From positions 59,137-123,136 of the forward strand of contig JBMNMQ010000008.1 in assembly GCA_050953425.1 (NCBI GenBank): 64,000 nt of DNA, in the 5' to 3' direction. Shown here one piece after another: positions 17,742-25,265 of this stretch. The notes under the pieces are model-generated. The model ran no database searches, was not told the origin of the DNA, and saw nothing but the letters and a program-made list of their open reading frames with translations. Each line of letters begins with the position of its first letter. Position 1 is the stretch's first letter. This stretch comes from RUG100 sp050953425 (GTDB taxonomy: Bacteria; Bacillota; Clostridia; Peptostreptococcales; Anaerovoracaceae). The position numbers and the translations under genes were made by a program.

Positions 17742-18569
17742 ATGGAAGTCACACTGGAAAAAATAGAACTGGTCAAGGACCGGACCGGCGTCAGCTACAA
17801 GGAGGCCAAAGCCGCTCTGGAGGCGGCTGACGGCAGCGTTGTCGACGCCATCATCGACATTGAGGAAACCATCGACGCCGGCCGCGGCACCGGCGCCCGG
17901 GAGAACGGCACAGCGCTCGTCGATGCTCTCAAAGAACTGCTTCACAAGGGCAATGTTTCGCGCCTGCAGGTGAAGAACAGGAAGGATGAGATCCTGCTCA
18001 ACGTGCCGGTTAACCTCGGCATTATCGGCTCCGTCATTTCGCCGGTGCTGGCAATATCCGGCTTTGCCGCGGCGGTCGGCTTTCAGTGCACGGTAGAGGT
18101 CGTCAAGCAGGACGGCTCCACCGTGGATCTCAGCGGGCGGGCCGCGGAGTTCGCCGGCAAGGCGCGCGACAAGGGCGCCGAGTTTGCCGGAAAAGCCCGG
18201 GACAAGGGCGCCGAGTTTGCCGGAAAAGCCCGGGACAAGGGCACCGAGTTCGCCGACAAAGCCCGCGACAGGGGCAGTGAATTTGCCGACCAGGCGCGCG
18301 ATAAGGGCGTGGAATTTGCCGCCGCCGCCAGAGACCGTGCCGGGGATATGCGCGACCGCACCGCCGACACCTTCAACGACGTCCGGAATCGGGCGCAGGA
18401 TGCCTTTGACGATGCCAGATACAAGGCGCAGGATGCCTTTGAGGACGCGAAGGACAAGGCGCAGGACGCCTTTACGGATGCGAAGGACCGGGCACAGGAT
18501 GCCTTCAGCAGTACCGGTGAGAAAGTGCGCAGTACGTTCGGCACAGCGCCGGCCGGCGAAACAGAATAG
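17742..18569 (+). CDS. DUF4342 protein with long undecapeptide-repeat tail
   Basis: Residues 1-50 form a UBA-like helical domain (LEKIELVKDRTGVSYKEAKAALEAADG), and 60-125 match DUF4342, with a short hydrophobic stretch (VNLGIIGSVISPVLAISGFAAAVGF, about 88-112). Residues 136-256 are eleven tandem 11-residue units of the type EFAGKARDKGA, drifting to DAKDKAQDAFT. Such 11-mer helices are amphipathic in LEA proteins and apolipoproteins. The function of DUF4342 proteins is unknown; membrane association of the tail is my inference. It lies between recO and glyS. Confidence 0.85.
   Translation: MEVTLEKIELVKDRTGVSYKEAKAALEAADGSVVDAIIDIEETIDAGRGTGARENGTALVDALKELLHKGNVSRLQVKNRKDEILLNVPVNLGIIGSVISPVLAISGFAAAVGFQCTVEVVKQDGSTVDLSGRAAEFAGKARDKGAEFAGKARDKGAEFAGKARDKGTEFADKARDRGSEFADQARDKGVEFAAAARDRAGDMRDRTADTFNDVRNRAQDAFDDARYKAQDAFEDAKDKAQDAFTDAKDRAQDAFSSTGEKVRSTFGTAPAGETE
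18147..18509 (+). repeat. 33-bp coding repeat, eleven copies
   Basis: Eleven 33-bp units in frame encode 11-residue repeats. The first three are almost identical at DNA level; the later ones have diverged, which suggests expansion from the 5' side. Confidence 0.9.
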
Positions 18570-18589
18570 GAGAGGACAGCGAGGACTGC

Positions 18590-19993
18590 ATGACTACAGC
18601 AATCACAATGGACAAAATCGTAGCTCTTGCCAAGAACAGAGGATTCGTATATCCCGGTTCGGAGATTTACGGCGGCCTGGCGAATACCTGGGACTACGGC
18701 CCGCTGGGGGTGGAATTCAAGAACAACCTCAAGAAGGCCTGGTGGCGGAAATTCGTCCAGGAATCCAAATACAACGTCGGACTCGACGCCGCCATTCTCA
18801 TGAACCCGCGTACCTGGGAGGCGTCCGGGCACGTCGGCGGATTTGCGGATCCTCTGATTGACTGCAAGGCCTGCAAGGCGCGCTTCCGCGCCGATAAACT
18901 GATCGAGGAATACATGGCGGAGAGCGGTGCGCCGGCGGAGACCGTCGACGGCTGGCCCAATGACAAGATGGAAAACTATATCCGCGCGCACAGCATTCCC
19001 TGTCCGGAATGCGGCGCCAGCGACTTCACCTCCATCCGCCAGTTCAACCTGATGTTCAAGACCTTCCAGGGCGTGACCGAAGACAGCAAGGCGGAGCTCT
19101 ATCTGCGGCCGGAAACGGCGCAGGGCATTTTCGTCAACTTCGCCAACGTGCAGCGCACGTCGCGGCGCAAGATTCCGTTCGGCATCGCCCAGATCGGCAA
19201 ATCCTTCCGCAATGAAATCACGCCGGGCAACTTCACGTTCCGGACGCGGGAATTCGAGCAGATGGAGCTGGAGTTCTTCTGCCGGCCGGGCAGCGACCTC
19301 GAGTGGCACGCTTACTGGAAGGACTACTGCGCCGGCTTCCTGCGCAGTCTCGGCATGTCCGACGAGCACATGCGCCTGCGCGACCACGGCGAGGAGGAAC
19401 TGTCTCACTACAGCAACGCCACCACCGACATCGAGTACCTCTTCCCGTTCGGCTGGGGCGAACTGTGGGGCATTGCCGACCGCACCGATTTCGACCTCAG
19501 ACAGCACATCGAATACTCCGGCCAGAAGATGGAATACATGGATCCGGAGACCCACGAAAAATACGTTCCCTACTGCATCGAGCCGTCGCTGGGCGCGGAC
19601 CGCGCGGCACTGGCCTTCCTCCTCGAGGCGTACAACGAGGAGACGGTCACCGATGCCAAGGGCAGGGAAGACACGCGCACGGTGCTGCGCTTTCATCCGG
19701 CACTGGCACCCTACAAGGCCGCGGTGCTGCCGCTTTCGAAAAAGCTGGCACCGGTCGCCGAGCCGATTCACGAGGAGCTGTCGCGTCACTTTATGGTCGA
19801 CTACGACACCGCCGGTTCGATCGGCAAGCGCTACCGCCGCGAGGATGAAATCGGCACGCCGTTTGCGATCTGCGTCGATTTCGACACCCCGGAGGATCAC
19901 CAGGTGACGATTCGCGACCGCGATACAATGGATCAGATCAGACTGCCGATCGATCAGGTCAAAGCCTATATCGATGAACGGCTGGTATTTTAA
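18590..19993 (+). CDS. glyS: Glycyl-tRNA synthetase, single-chain type
   Basis: It charges tRNA-Gly. The 467-residue dimeric (alpha2) class II enzyme has the N-terminal GFVYPGSEIYGGLANTWDYGP, motif 2 around NEITPGNFTFRTREFEQME, motif 3 region PSLGADRAALAFL, and an anticodon-binding domain at the end. It is the archaeal/eukaryotic and Gram-positive type rather than the GlyQ/GlyS tetramer. I see no T-box in the 20-bp gap upstream, so it probably reads through from recO/DUF4342. Confidence 0.96.
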   Translation: MTTAITMDKIVALAKNRGFVYPGSEIYGGLANTWDYGPLGVEFKNNLKKAWWRKFVQESKYNVGLDAAILMNPRTWEASGHVGGFADPLIDCKACKARFRADKLIEEYMAESGAPAETVDGWPNDKMENYIRAHSIPCPECGASDFTSIRQFNLMFKTFQGVTEDSKAELYLRPETAQGIFVNFANVQRTSRRKIPFGIAQIGKSFRNEITPGNFTFRTREFEQMELEFFCRPGSDLEWHAYWKDYCAGFLRSLGMSDEHMRLRDHGEEELSHYSNATTDIEYLFPFGWGELWGIADRTDFDLRQHIEYSGQKMEYMDPETHEKYVPYCIEPSLGADRAALAFLLEAYNEETVTDAKGREDTRTVLRFHPALAPYKAAVLPLSKKLAPVAEPIHEELSRHFMVDYDTAGSIGKRYRREDEIGTPFAICVDFDTPEDHQVTIRDRDTMDQIRLPIDQVKAYIDERLVF

Positions 19994-20007
19994 AAGGAGT
20001 TGAAACA

Positions 20008-22635
20008 ATGGAGAAATTCGTCTACTCGTTCAACGAGGGATCCAAGGACATGAGGAGCCTGCTCGGCGGCAAGGGCGCCAACCTTGCCGAGATGACCAAT
20101 ATCGGTCTGCCGGTACCGTTCGGCTTTACGGTCACTACGGAAGCCTGCAACAAGTACTACGAAGACGGCAAAAAGCTGAGCGACGACATCCTCAACGAGA
20201 TCTTCGCGAAAATGAAGGAACTGGAGGAGGTATCCGGCAAGAAGTTCGGCAGCACCGACAACCCGCTGCTGGTGTCGGTACGCTCCGGTGCCGTTTTCTC
20301 GATGCCGGGCATGATGGACACGATCCTCAACCTGGGTCTCAACGATGACACCGTCAGGGGACTGGCAGAACTGACCGGCAACGAGCGCTTTGCCTACGAC
20401 AGCTACCGCCGCTTCATCCAGATGTTCGGCGACGTCGTCATGGAGATCGACAAGACCAAGTTCGACAAGATCTTCGACGGTCAGAAGGAAAAGGCCGGCG
20501 CCAAGTACGACGTCGATCTCAAGACCGAAGATCTCAAGGAAATCATCACCGGCTACAAGGCGCTGGTCAAGAAGGAAATGGGCCGCGATTTCCCGCAGGA
20601 GCCCAAGGATCAGCTGGTCGAAGCGGTGATGGCGGTCTTCCGTTCCTGGAACAACGAGCGCGCCATTCTCTATCGCAAACTGAACAATATCCCCGGCAAC
20701 CTCGGCACGGCGGTCAACGTCCAGTCGATGGTCTTCGGCAACATGGGCGACACCTCCGGCACCGGCGTGGCCTTTACCCGCAGCCCGGTCAACGGGGAAA
20801 ACGATATCTTCGGTGAGTTTCTCGTCAACGCCCAGGGCGAAGACGTCGTCGCCGGCATCCGCACGCCGCAGCCGATCAAGCAGATGGCCGACGCGTTCCC
20901 GGAGGTCTACACCCAGTTCACCAAGATCGCCAAGCTGCTCGAGGATCACTATACCGACATGCAGGATATGGAGTTCACCGTCGAACGCGGCAAGCTGTAT
21001 ATGCTGCAGACCCGCAACGGCAAGCGCACGGCGGAAGCCGCCGTCAAGGTGGCCGTCGATATGGTGGCCGAGGGTCTGATCGACAAGGAAACGGCTGTCA
21101 CCCGGCTCGAGCCGGGTCAGATCGACCAGCTGCTGCACCCGAAATTCGATGAGGAAGCACTGAAGAAGGCGACACCGATCACCAAGGGTCTGCCGGCTTC
21201 CCCGGGCGCGGCCGCCGGTAAAATCTACTTCAACGCCGCCGACGCCGAAGCGGCCGCGGCCAACGGCGAACGCGCCGTGCTGGTGCGGCTGGAGACGTCG
21301 CCGGAAGACCTCGCCGGCATGGTGGCGGCCGAGGGCATCCTTACCGCCCGCGGCGGCATGACGTCGCACGCGGCCGTCGTGGCCCGCGGCATGGGCAAAT
21401 GCTGCGTTTCCGGCGCTTCCGAGATTCAGGTCGACGAAGCGGCGAAAAAGCTGGTCATCGGCGGCAGAACCTTCGGCGAGGGCGACTTCCTCTCCCTCAA
21501 CGGCTCCAACGGCGAAGTCTACGAAGGCGAAGTCAAGACGGTGCCGCCGGAACTGTCCGGCAACTTCGGCACGATCATGGGCTGGGCCGATGAAATCCGC
21601 TCGCTCAAGGTCCGCACCAATGCCGACAACCCGCGCGACGCGAAACAGGCCGTCGAATTCGGTGCCGAGGGCATCGGTCTCTGCCGCACCGAGCACATGT
21701 TCTTTGAAGAAGAGCGCATTCCGGCCATCCGCCGCATGATCATGGCGGATACCGAGGCCGAAAGAAGAGAAGCGCTGGCCGGTCTGATCGACTACCAGAA
21801 GAGCGATTTCAAGGGCATCTACGAAGTGATGGGCGAGCGCCCGGTGACGATCCGCCTGCTCGACCCGCCGCTGCACGAGTTCGTGCCGCACGGCGAGGCC
21901 GAGATGAAGGAGCTGTCGGATCAGTACGGCATCCCGATGGAGAAGATCATCAAGAGAGCCGAGGAACTGAAGGAATTCAACCCGATGCTCGGACACCGCG
22001 GCTGCCGTCTCGCGGTCACCTATCCGGAGATCGCCGAGATGCAGACCGAGGCCATTCTGATGGCGGCCATCGAGCTGAAGAGAGAAAAGGATATGTCGAT
22101 TACGCCTGAGATCATGGTGCCGCTGGTCGGCAGCAAGGCGGAACTCGCCAACGTCAAGGAGACGATCGACCGGACGGCGGCGAAGGTCTTCGACCGCGAG
22201 GGCATCAAGCTCGACTACAAGGTCGGAACGATGATTGAAATCCCGCGCGCCGCGCTGACGGCCGACGAGATCGCCGAGGAAGCGGAGTTCTTCTCCTTCG
22301 GCACCAACGACCTGACGCAGATGACGTTCGGCTTCTCGCGCGATGACACCGGCGCGATCATCAAGGAATACATGGACAAGGGCATCCTCGAATACGATCC
22401 GTTCCAGAGCCTCGATCAGGAAGGCGTCGGCCAGCTGGTCGAGATGGGCGTGAAGAAGGGACGCGCGACGCGGCCCGGCATCAAGCTCGGCATCTGCGGC
22501 GAGCACGGCGGCGATCCGCGTACCGTCGAGTACTGCAACGGCATTGGTCTCGACTATGTCTCCTGTTCGCCGTTCCGCGTACCGATCGCCCGTCTGGCCG
22601 CGGCCCAGGCCGTCGTCAAGGCGAAGCAGGCGTAA
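20008..22635 (+). CDS. ppdK: Pyruvate, phosphate dikinase
   Basis: It interconverts pyruvate, ATP and phosphate with PEP, AMP and PPi. The 875-residue length is standard. The N-terminal ATP-grasp domain contains GGKGANLAEMTNIGLPVP; the swivelling domain has the phosphohistidine loop GGMTSHAAVVARGMGK; and the C-terminal TIM barrel ends with GICGEHGGDP, carrying the catalytic Cys. A ribosome site (aaaaggagttgaa) precedes the ATG. A strong terminator follows. The PPDK regulatory kinase/phosphatase gene is not adjacent. Confidence 0.97.
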   Translation: MEKFVYSFNEGSKDMRSLLGGKGANLAEMTNIGLPVPFGFTVTTEACNKYYEDGKKLSDDILNEIFAKMKELEEVSGKKFGSTDNPLLVSVRSGAVFSMPGMMDTILNLGLNDDTVRGLAELTGNERFAYDSYRRFIQMFGDVVMEIDKTKFDKIFDGQKEKAGAKYDVDLKTEDLKEIITGYKALVKKEMGRDFPQEPKDQLVEAVMAVFRSWNNERAILYRKLNNIPGNLGTAVNVQSMVFGNMGDTSGTGVAFTRSPVNGENDIFGEFLVNAQGEDVVAGIRTPQPIKQMADAFPEVYTQFTKIAKLLEDHYTDMQDMEFTVERGKLYMLQTRNGKRTAEAAVKVAVDMVAEGLIDKETAVTRLEPGQIDQLLHPKFDEEALKKATPITKGLPASPGAAAGKIYFNAADAEAAAANGERAVLVRLETSPEDLAGMVAAEGILTARGGMTSHAAVVARGMGKCCVSGASEIQVDEAAKKLVIGGRTFGEGDFLSLNGSNGEVYEGEVKTVPPELSGNFGTIMGWADEIRSLKVRTNADNPRDAKQAVEFGAEGIGLCRTEHMFFEEERIPAIRRMIMADTEAERREALAGLIDYQKSDFKGIYEVMGERPVTIRLLDPPLHEFVPHGEAEMKELSDQYGIPMEKIIKRAEELKEFNPMLGHRGCRLAVTYPEIAEMQTEAILMAAIELKREKDMSITPEIMVPLVGSKAELANVKETIDRTAAKVFDREGIKLDYKVGTMIEIPRAALTADEIAEEAEFFSFGTNDLTQMTFGFSRDDTGAIIKEYMDKGILEYDPFQSLDQEGVGQLVEMGVKKGRATRPGIKLGICGEHGGDPRTVEYCNGIGLDYVSCSPFRVPIARLAAAQAVVKAKQA

Positions 22636-22672
22636 GCCGGTGCGCCGACAACTATACTTTCGGTACAAACAG

Positions 22673-22709
22673 AGTATCCCTGAGCAGATTCTGCTCGGGG
22701 ATACTTTTT
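22673..22709 (+). terminator. Intrinsic terminator after ppdK
   Basis: A 15-bp stem (agtatccctgagcag / ctgctcggggatact, one G-T pair) with a 3-nt loop is followed by TTTTT. Confidence 0.9.
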
Positions 22710-22737
22710 CTGTGCTGACGGCAGGCGGGCTGCATTA

Positions 22738-22917
22738 TCGGAACCTGCGGGAAGTTTGTGCGGGGAGTCCGTGTGATCTGGTAAACGGTAAACAGCACGT
22801 GCATGGCATTTGAGCGGATTTTCCTTTAGCATCAGGTGAGATAAACTGAGGAGGAGGTATTCGATCCATGAACGTCGGAACCTGCGGGAAGTTTGTGCGG
22901 GGAGTCCGTGTGATCTG
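22738..22917. repeat. 43-bp perfect direct repeat
   Basis: The same 43 bases occur at 22738-22780 and 22875-22917, 137 bp apart, between ppdK and the sirtuin gene. The copies begin with tcggaacctgcgggaag and end with gtgtgatctg. No terminal inverted repeats or transposase are visible. Confidence 0.9.
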
Positions 22918-22990
22918 CTCCGGCGACGGGCGCTGCGACGGCGGCGGGCAAGAAAATCGGAAAGATGTAATAAAACAGTTGACATCATAG
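22868..22990 (+). CDS. Possible 40-residue peptide upstream of the sirtuin
   Basis: An ATG at 22868 is preceded by a strong ribosome site (gaggaggagg, about 10 nt away) and opens a 40-codon frame with three cysteines that runs through the second 43-bp repeat to TAG at 22988. It ends inside the sirtuin promoter. I do not recognise the peptide; it may be a chance or remnant frame. Confidence 0.25.
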   Translation: MNVGTCGKFVRGVRVICSGDGRCDGGGQENRKDVIKQLTS

Positions 22991-23010
22991 ATGTAATTTG
23001 ATATATTACA
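22979..23010 (+). promoter_or_regulatory. Promoter and operator-like dyad of the sirtuin-macrodomain pair
   Basis: TTGACA (22979-22984) and TATATT (23002-23007) are 17 bp apart. A perfect dyad TGTAAT-N7-ATTACA (22992-23010) covers the -10 box, the position of a repressor site. A further gatgtaat lies at 22964. Confidence 0.7.
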
Positions 23011-23059
23011 ACTATCAAAAGACCGTTTGAGCTTATTGCAGATTCCGGAGGTGACATCG

Positions 23060-24007
23060 ATGTTTTCTTCCAGCTTTCCGACCAGGCTGTCGCAGGGACT
23101 TACACAGGATCGGGACCGGCAGATCAGCATACTGAAAGAAAAGACAGCGGCGGCGGATGCCGTTCTGATCGGCGCCGGGGCAGGTCTTTCCACCGCGGCG
23201 GGATTCACATATACGGGAGAGAGATTTCGAAAATACTTCCGTGATTTTGAAGAGAAGTACGGCTGCCATGACATGTATTCCCTCGGTTTCTATCCGTACG
23301 CTTCCCGGGAGGAATTCTGGGGCTGCTGGTGCCGCTGTATCTGGATTAACCGGTACGCGCCGATTCCTTCGGATGTTTATGAAAAACTGTTTGCTCTCGT
23401 TCGGGACAAGGATTATTTTGTGCTGACCACCAATGTGGATCATTGCTTCCAGCGGAGCGGGTTTGATCGGCACCGGCTGTTCTATACGCAGGGGGACTAC
23501 GGCTTATTCCAGAGCAGCTCGCCGGGCGGCGCCTCCCGATCAAAAACCTACGACAACTATGAAATCGTCCGGCAGATGGTGCTGTCCGAGGGTTTCGAGA
23601 TTGCGGAGGACGGGGAACTGGTCATTCCGGCGGATGCGGAAATCGGGATGACTGTGCCGTCGGAACTGGTGCCGGTGTGTCCGGATGACGGAATGCCGAT
23701 GACGACCAATCTGCGCAGCGATGATACTTTTGTCGAAGACGCGGGATGGCACAGGGCAAGTGAACGGTATTCCGAGTTTCTCAGACGGCATGCGAACATG
23801 AAAATACTTTATCTGGAAGCGGGCGTCGGCGGCAATACCCCGGTGATTATCAAGTATCCGTTCTGGCAGTACACGGCAGCAAACCCGAACGCGTTCTATG
23901 CCTGCCTCAACAAGGGCGAGGCGTACTGCCCGGAGGAGATCGCGGAGCGGTCGGTATGCATTGACGGGGATCTCAGTGAAATCCTGTGCGATCTTGCAGG
24001 CCGCTGA
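23060..24007 (+). CDS. Class M sirtuin (SirTM), protein ADP-ribosyltransferase type
   Basis: The 315-residue protein has the sirtuin NAD site GAGAGLS (38-44) and TTNVDH (123-128). In place of the usual deacetylase HG it has QGDYG (144-148), as in the SirTM enzymes of staphylococci and streptococci, which ADP-ribosylate a lipoylated GcvH-like carrier. Start at 23060 follows ccggaggtgac; an earlier in-frame ATG at 23027 lacks a site. The next gene is a zinc macrodomain protein, the usual partner that reverses the modification. The lipoyl carrier and ligase genes of the known operons are not here. Confidence 0.88.
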   Translation: MFSSSFPTRLSQGLTQDRDRQISILKEKTAAADAVLIGAGAGLSTAAGFTYTGERFRKYFRDFEEKYGCHDMYSLGFYPYASREEFWGCWCRCIWINRYAPIPSDVYEKLFALVRDKDYFVLTTNVDHCFQRSGFDRHRLFYTQGDYGLFQSSSPGGASRSKTYDNYEIVRQMVLSEGFEIAEDGELVIPADAEIGMTVPSELVPVCPDDGMPMTTNLRSDDTFVEDAGWHRASERYSEFLRRHANMKILYLEAGVGGNTPVIIKYPFWQYTAANPNAFYACLNKGEAYCPEEIAERSVCIDGDLSEILCDLAGR

Positions 24008-24029
24008 GATTTGAAGGAGAGTGAAAAAG

Positions 24030-24833
24030 ATGAATCAAAGAGAAAGAGCGGCACGGCTCATTCAGTATCTGGAAGATGAAATGCCGGAATATGCCGGAGA
24101 GGGAGTGCCGGAAAACGAACAGGATGCCTTCAATTTGTTTCGCGCATTGTGCAATGTGCGAATGCCGGGGCCCGCGCCGCAGGAGTTCCTGTGCATTCAG
24201 GACGCTTATCTGCAAGAGGAAACGGCGAAAAAAGGCATCACAGATGCGGATGATTTGCGGCCGGTATCCTCCGACGAGCGAATGGTTCTCTGGCAGGGCG
24301 ATATCACGACGCTGAAGTGTGATGCCATCGTCAATGCGGCGAACAGTCAGATGCTGGGGTGCTTCCGCCCGCTTCATAACTGCATCGACAACATCGAGAA
24401 CACCTATGCCGGCGTGCAGCTGAGAAATTACATGAACGAGCAGATGGAACAGCTGAAGCGGAGGTACGGCGAGGAGTATGAGCAGCCGACCGCGGTTCCG
24501 ATGATCAGTCCGGCTTTCAATCTTCCGTCAAAGCACATCGTCCATGTGGTGGGGCCCATCGTCTCTCCGTTCCTGACGCGGGAACATAAGGAACAGCTGG
24601 CGGAGTGCTACCGGGCAAGCCTGGATCTGGCGGCAGAGAACGGCTGTGCGAACATCGCCTTCTGCTGTATCTCAACAGGGGTGTTTATGTTCCCCCAGGA
24701 TAAGGCGGCAGAGATCGCCGTGCGTACAGTACGGGCGTGGCTCGATGCTCATGCGGACAACTGTATGAAAAAAGTGATCTTTAATGTCTTCAAGGACAGC
24801 GACCGGGAAATTTATGGAAAGCTGCTAGGCTGA
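24030..24833 (+). CDS. Zinc-dependent macrodomain ADP-ribosylhydrolase
   Basis: The 267-residue protein has a helical N-terminal extension (about 1-85), then a macrodomain: GDITTLKCDAIVNAANSQMLGCF, followed by the zinc motif GCFRPLHNCIDN (Cys-His-Cys), and the phosphate loop STGVFMFPQDKAA. This is the Zn-Macro type paired with SirTM, which removes ADP-ribose from proteins. ATG at 24030 has ribosome site gaaggaga 9 nt upstream; the in-frame GTG at 24021 directly abuts that site. The gap from the sirtuin stop is 22 bp, so the two form an operon. Confidence 0.9.
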   Translation: MNQRERAARLIQYLEDEMPEYAGEGVPENEQDAFNLFRALCNVRMPGPAPQEFLCIQDAYLQEETAKKGITDADDLRPVSSDERMVLWQGDITTLKCDAIVNAANSQMLGCFRPLHNCIDNIENTYAGVQLRNYMNEQMEQLKRRYGEEYEQPTAVPMISPAFNLPSKHIVHVVGPIVSPFLTREHKEQLAECYRASLDLAAENGCANIAFCCISTGVFMFPQDKAAEIAVRTVRAWLDAHADNCMKKVIFNVFKDSDREIYGKLLG

Positions 24834-24864
24834 AACTTCTGTATTCAAACGATAACATACATTT

Positions 24865-24892
24865 ACCGGGTACACCATGACCCGGTTTTTTT
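24865..24892 (+). terminator. Intrinsic terminator after the macrodomain gene
   Basis: A 7-bp stem (accgggt / acccggt) with an 8-nt loop runs into seven T residues. Confidence 0.85.
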
Positions 24893-24980
24893 ACGTAAAG
24901 AACCAATGCATTGAAAAATCATAGTGATCAAAAGTCGCTGTGAGATACGATCATGTCACTTTGAATAACGGGAGAGAATC

Positions 24981-25091
24981 ATGCACCCGGGAAAAGAAAC
25001 TGAAACGCTTGAATTTAAAAAGACAACAGGCGAAATGAAAGAAGCAATGATATCGATGGCAAAGCCCGTCCGTATCGTTTTCATAAGATAA
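24981..25091 (+). pseudogene. Remnant of a Schlafen/AlbA_2-domain (RecG-like) gene
   Basis: A 36-codon frame starts at ATG 24981 after gggagag and reads ETETLEFKKTTGEMKEAMISMA, the characteristic start of AlbA_2/Schlafen-domain transcriptional regulators. It then loses similarity and stops at 25091. The rest of the gene is absent, so this is a truncated relic. The surrounding DNA is less GC-rich than the genes on either side. Confidence 0.7.
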
Positions 25092-25265
25092 CCGATGGAG
25101 TCTGTCGTTCTCCCTTGTTCGAAAAACCGATCCGGATCCGATCAAAGCCGTTGACACGCCGCCAAAAATGGAATAAAATGGTAATCCAACAAAGGGGCGA
25201 TAAGGAAGCCGAGCAATCAAAACTGCCGTTGTGCGGGAAATGTGAAGAGAAAGAGAGACAAGCGG

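Noticed and set aside
18083..20008. Very long minus-strand frame opposite glyS and DUF4342
   Set aside because: It is the shadow of GC-rich codons with G/C in third positions. No ribosome site or family motif, while the plus strand has clear genes. The same applies to 19990-22668 opposite ppdK and others.
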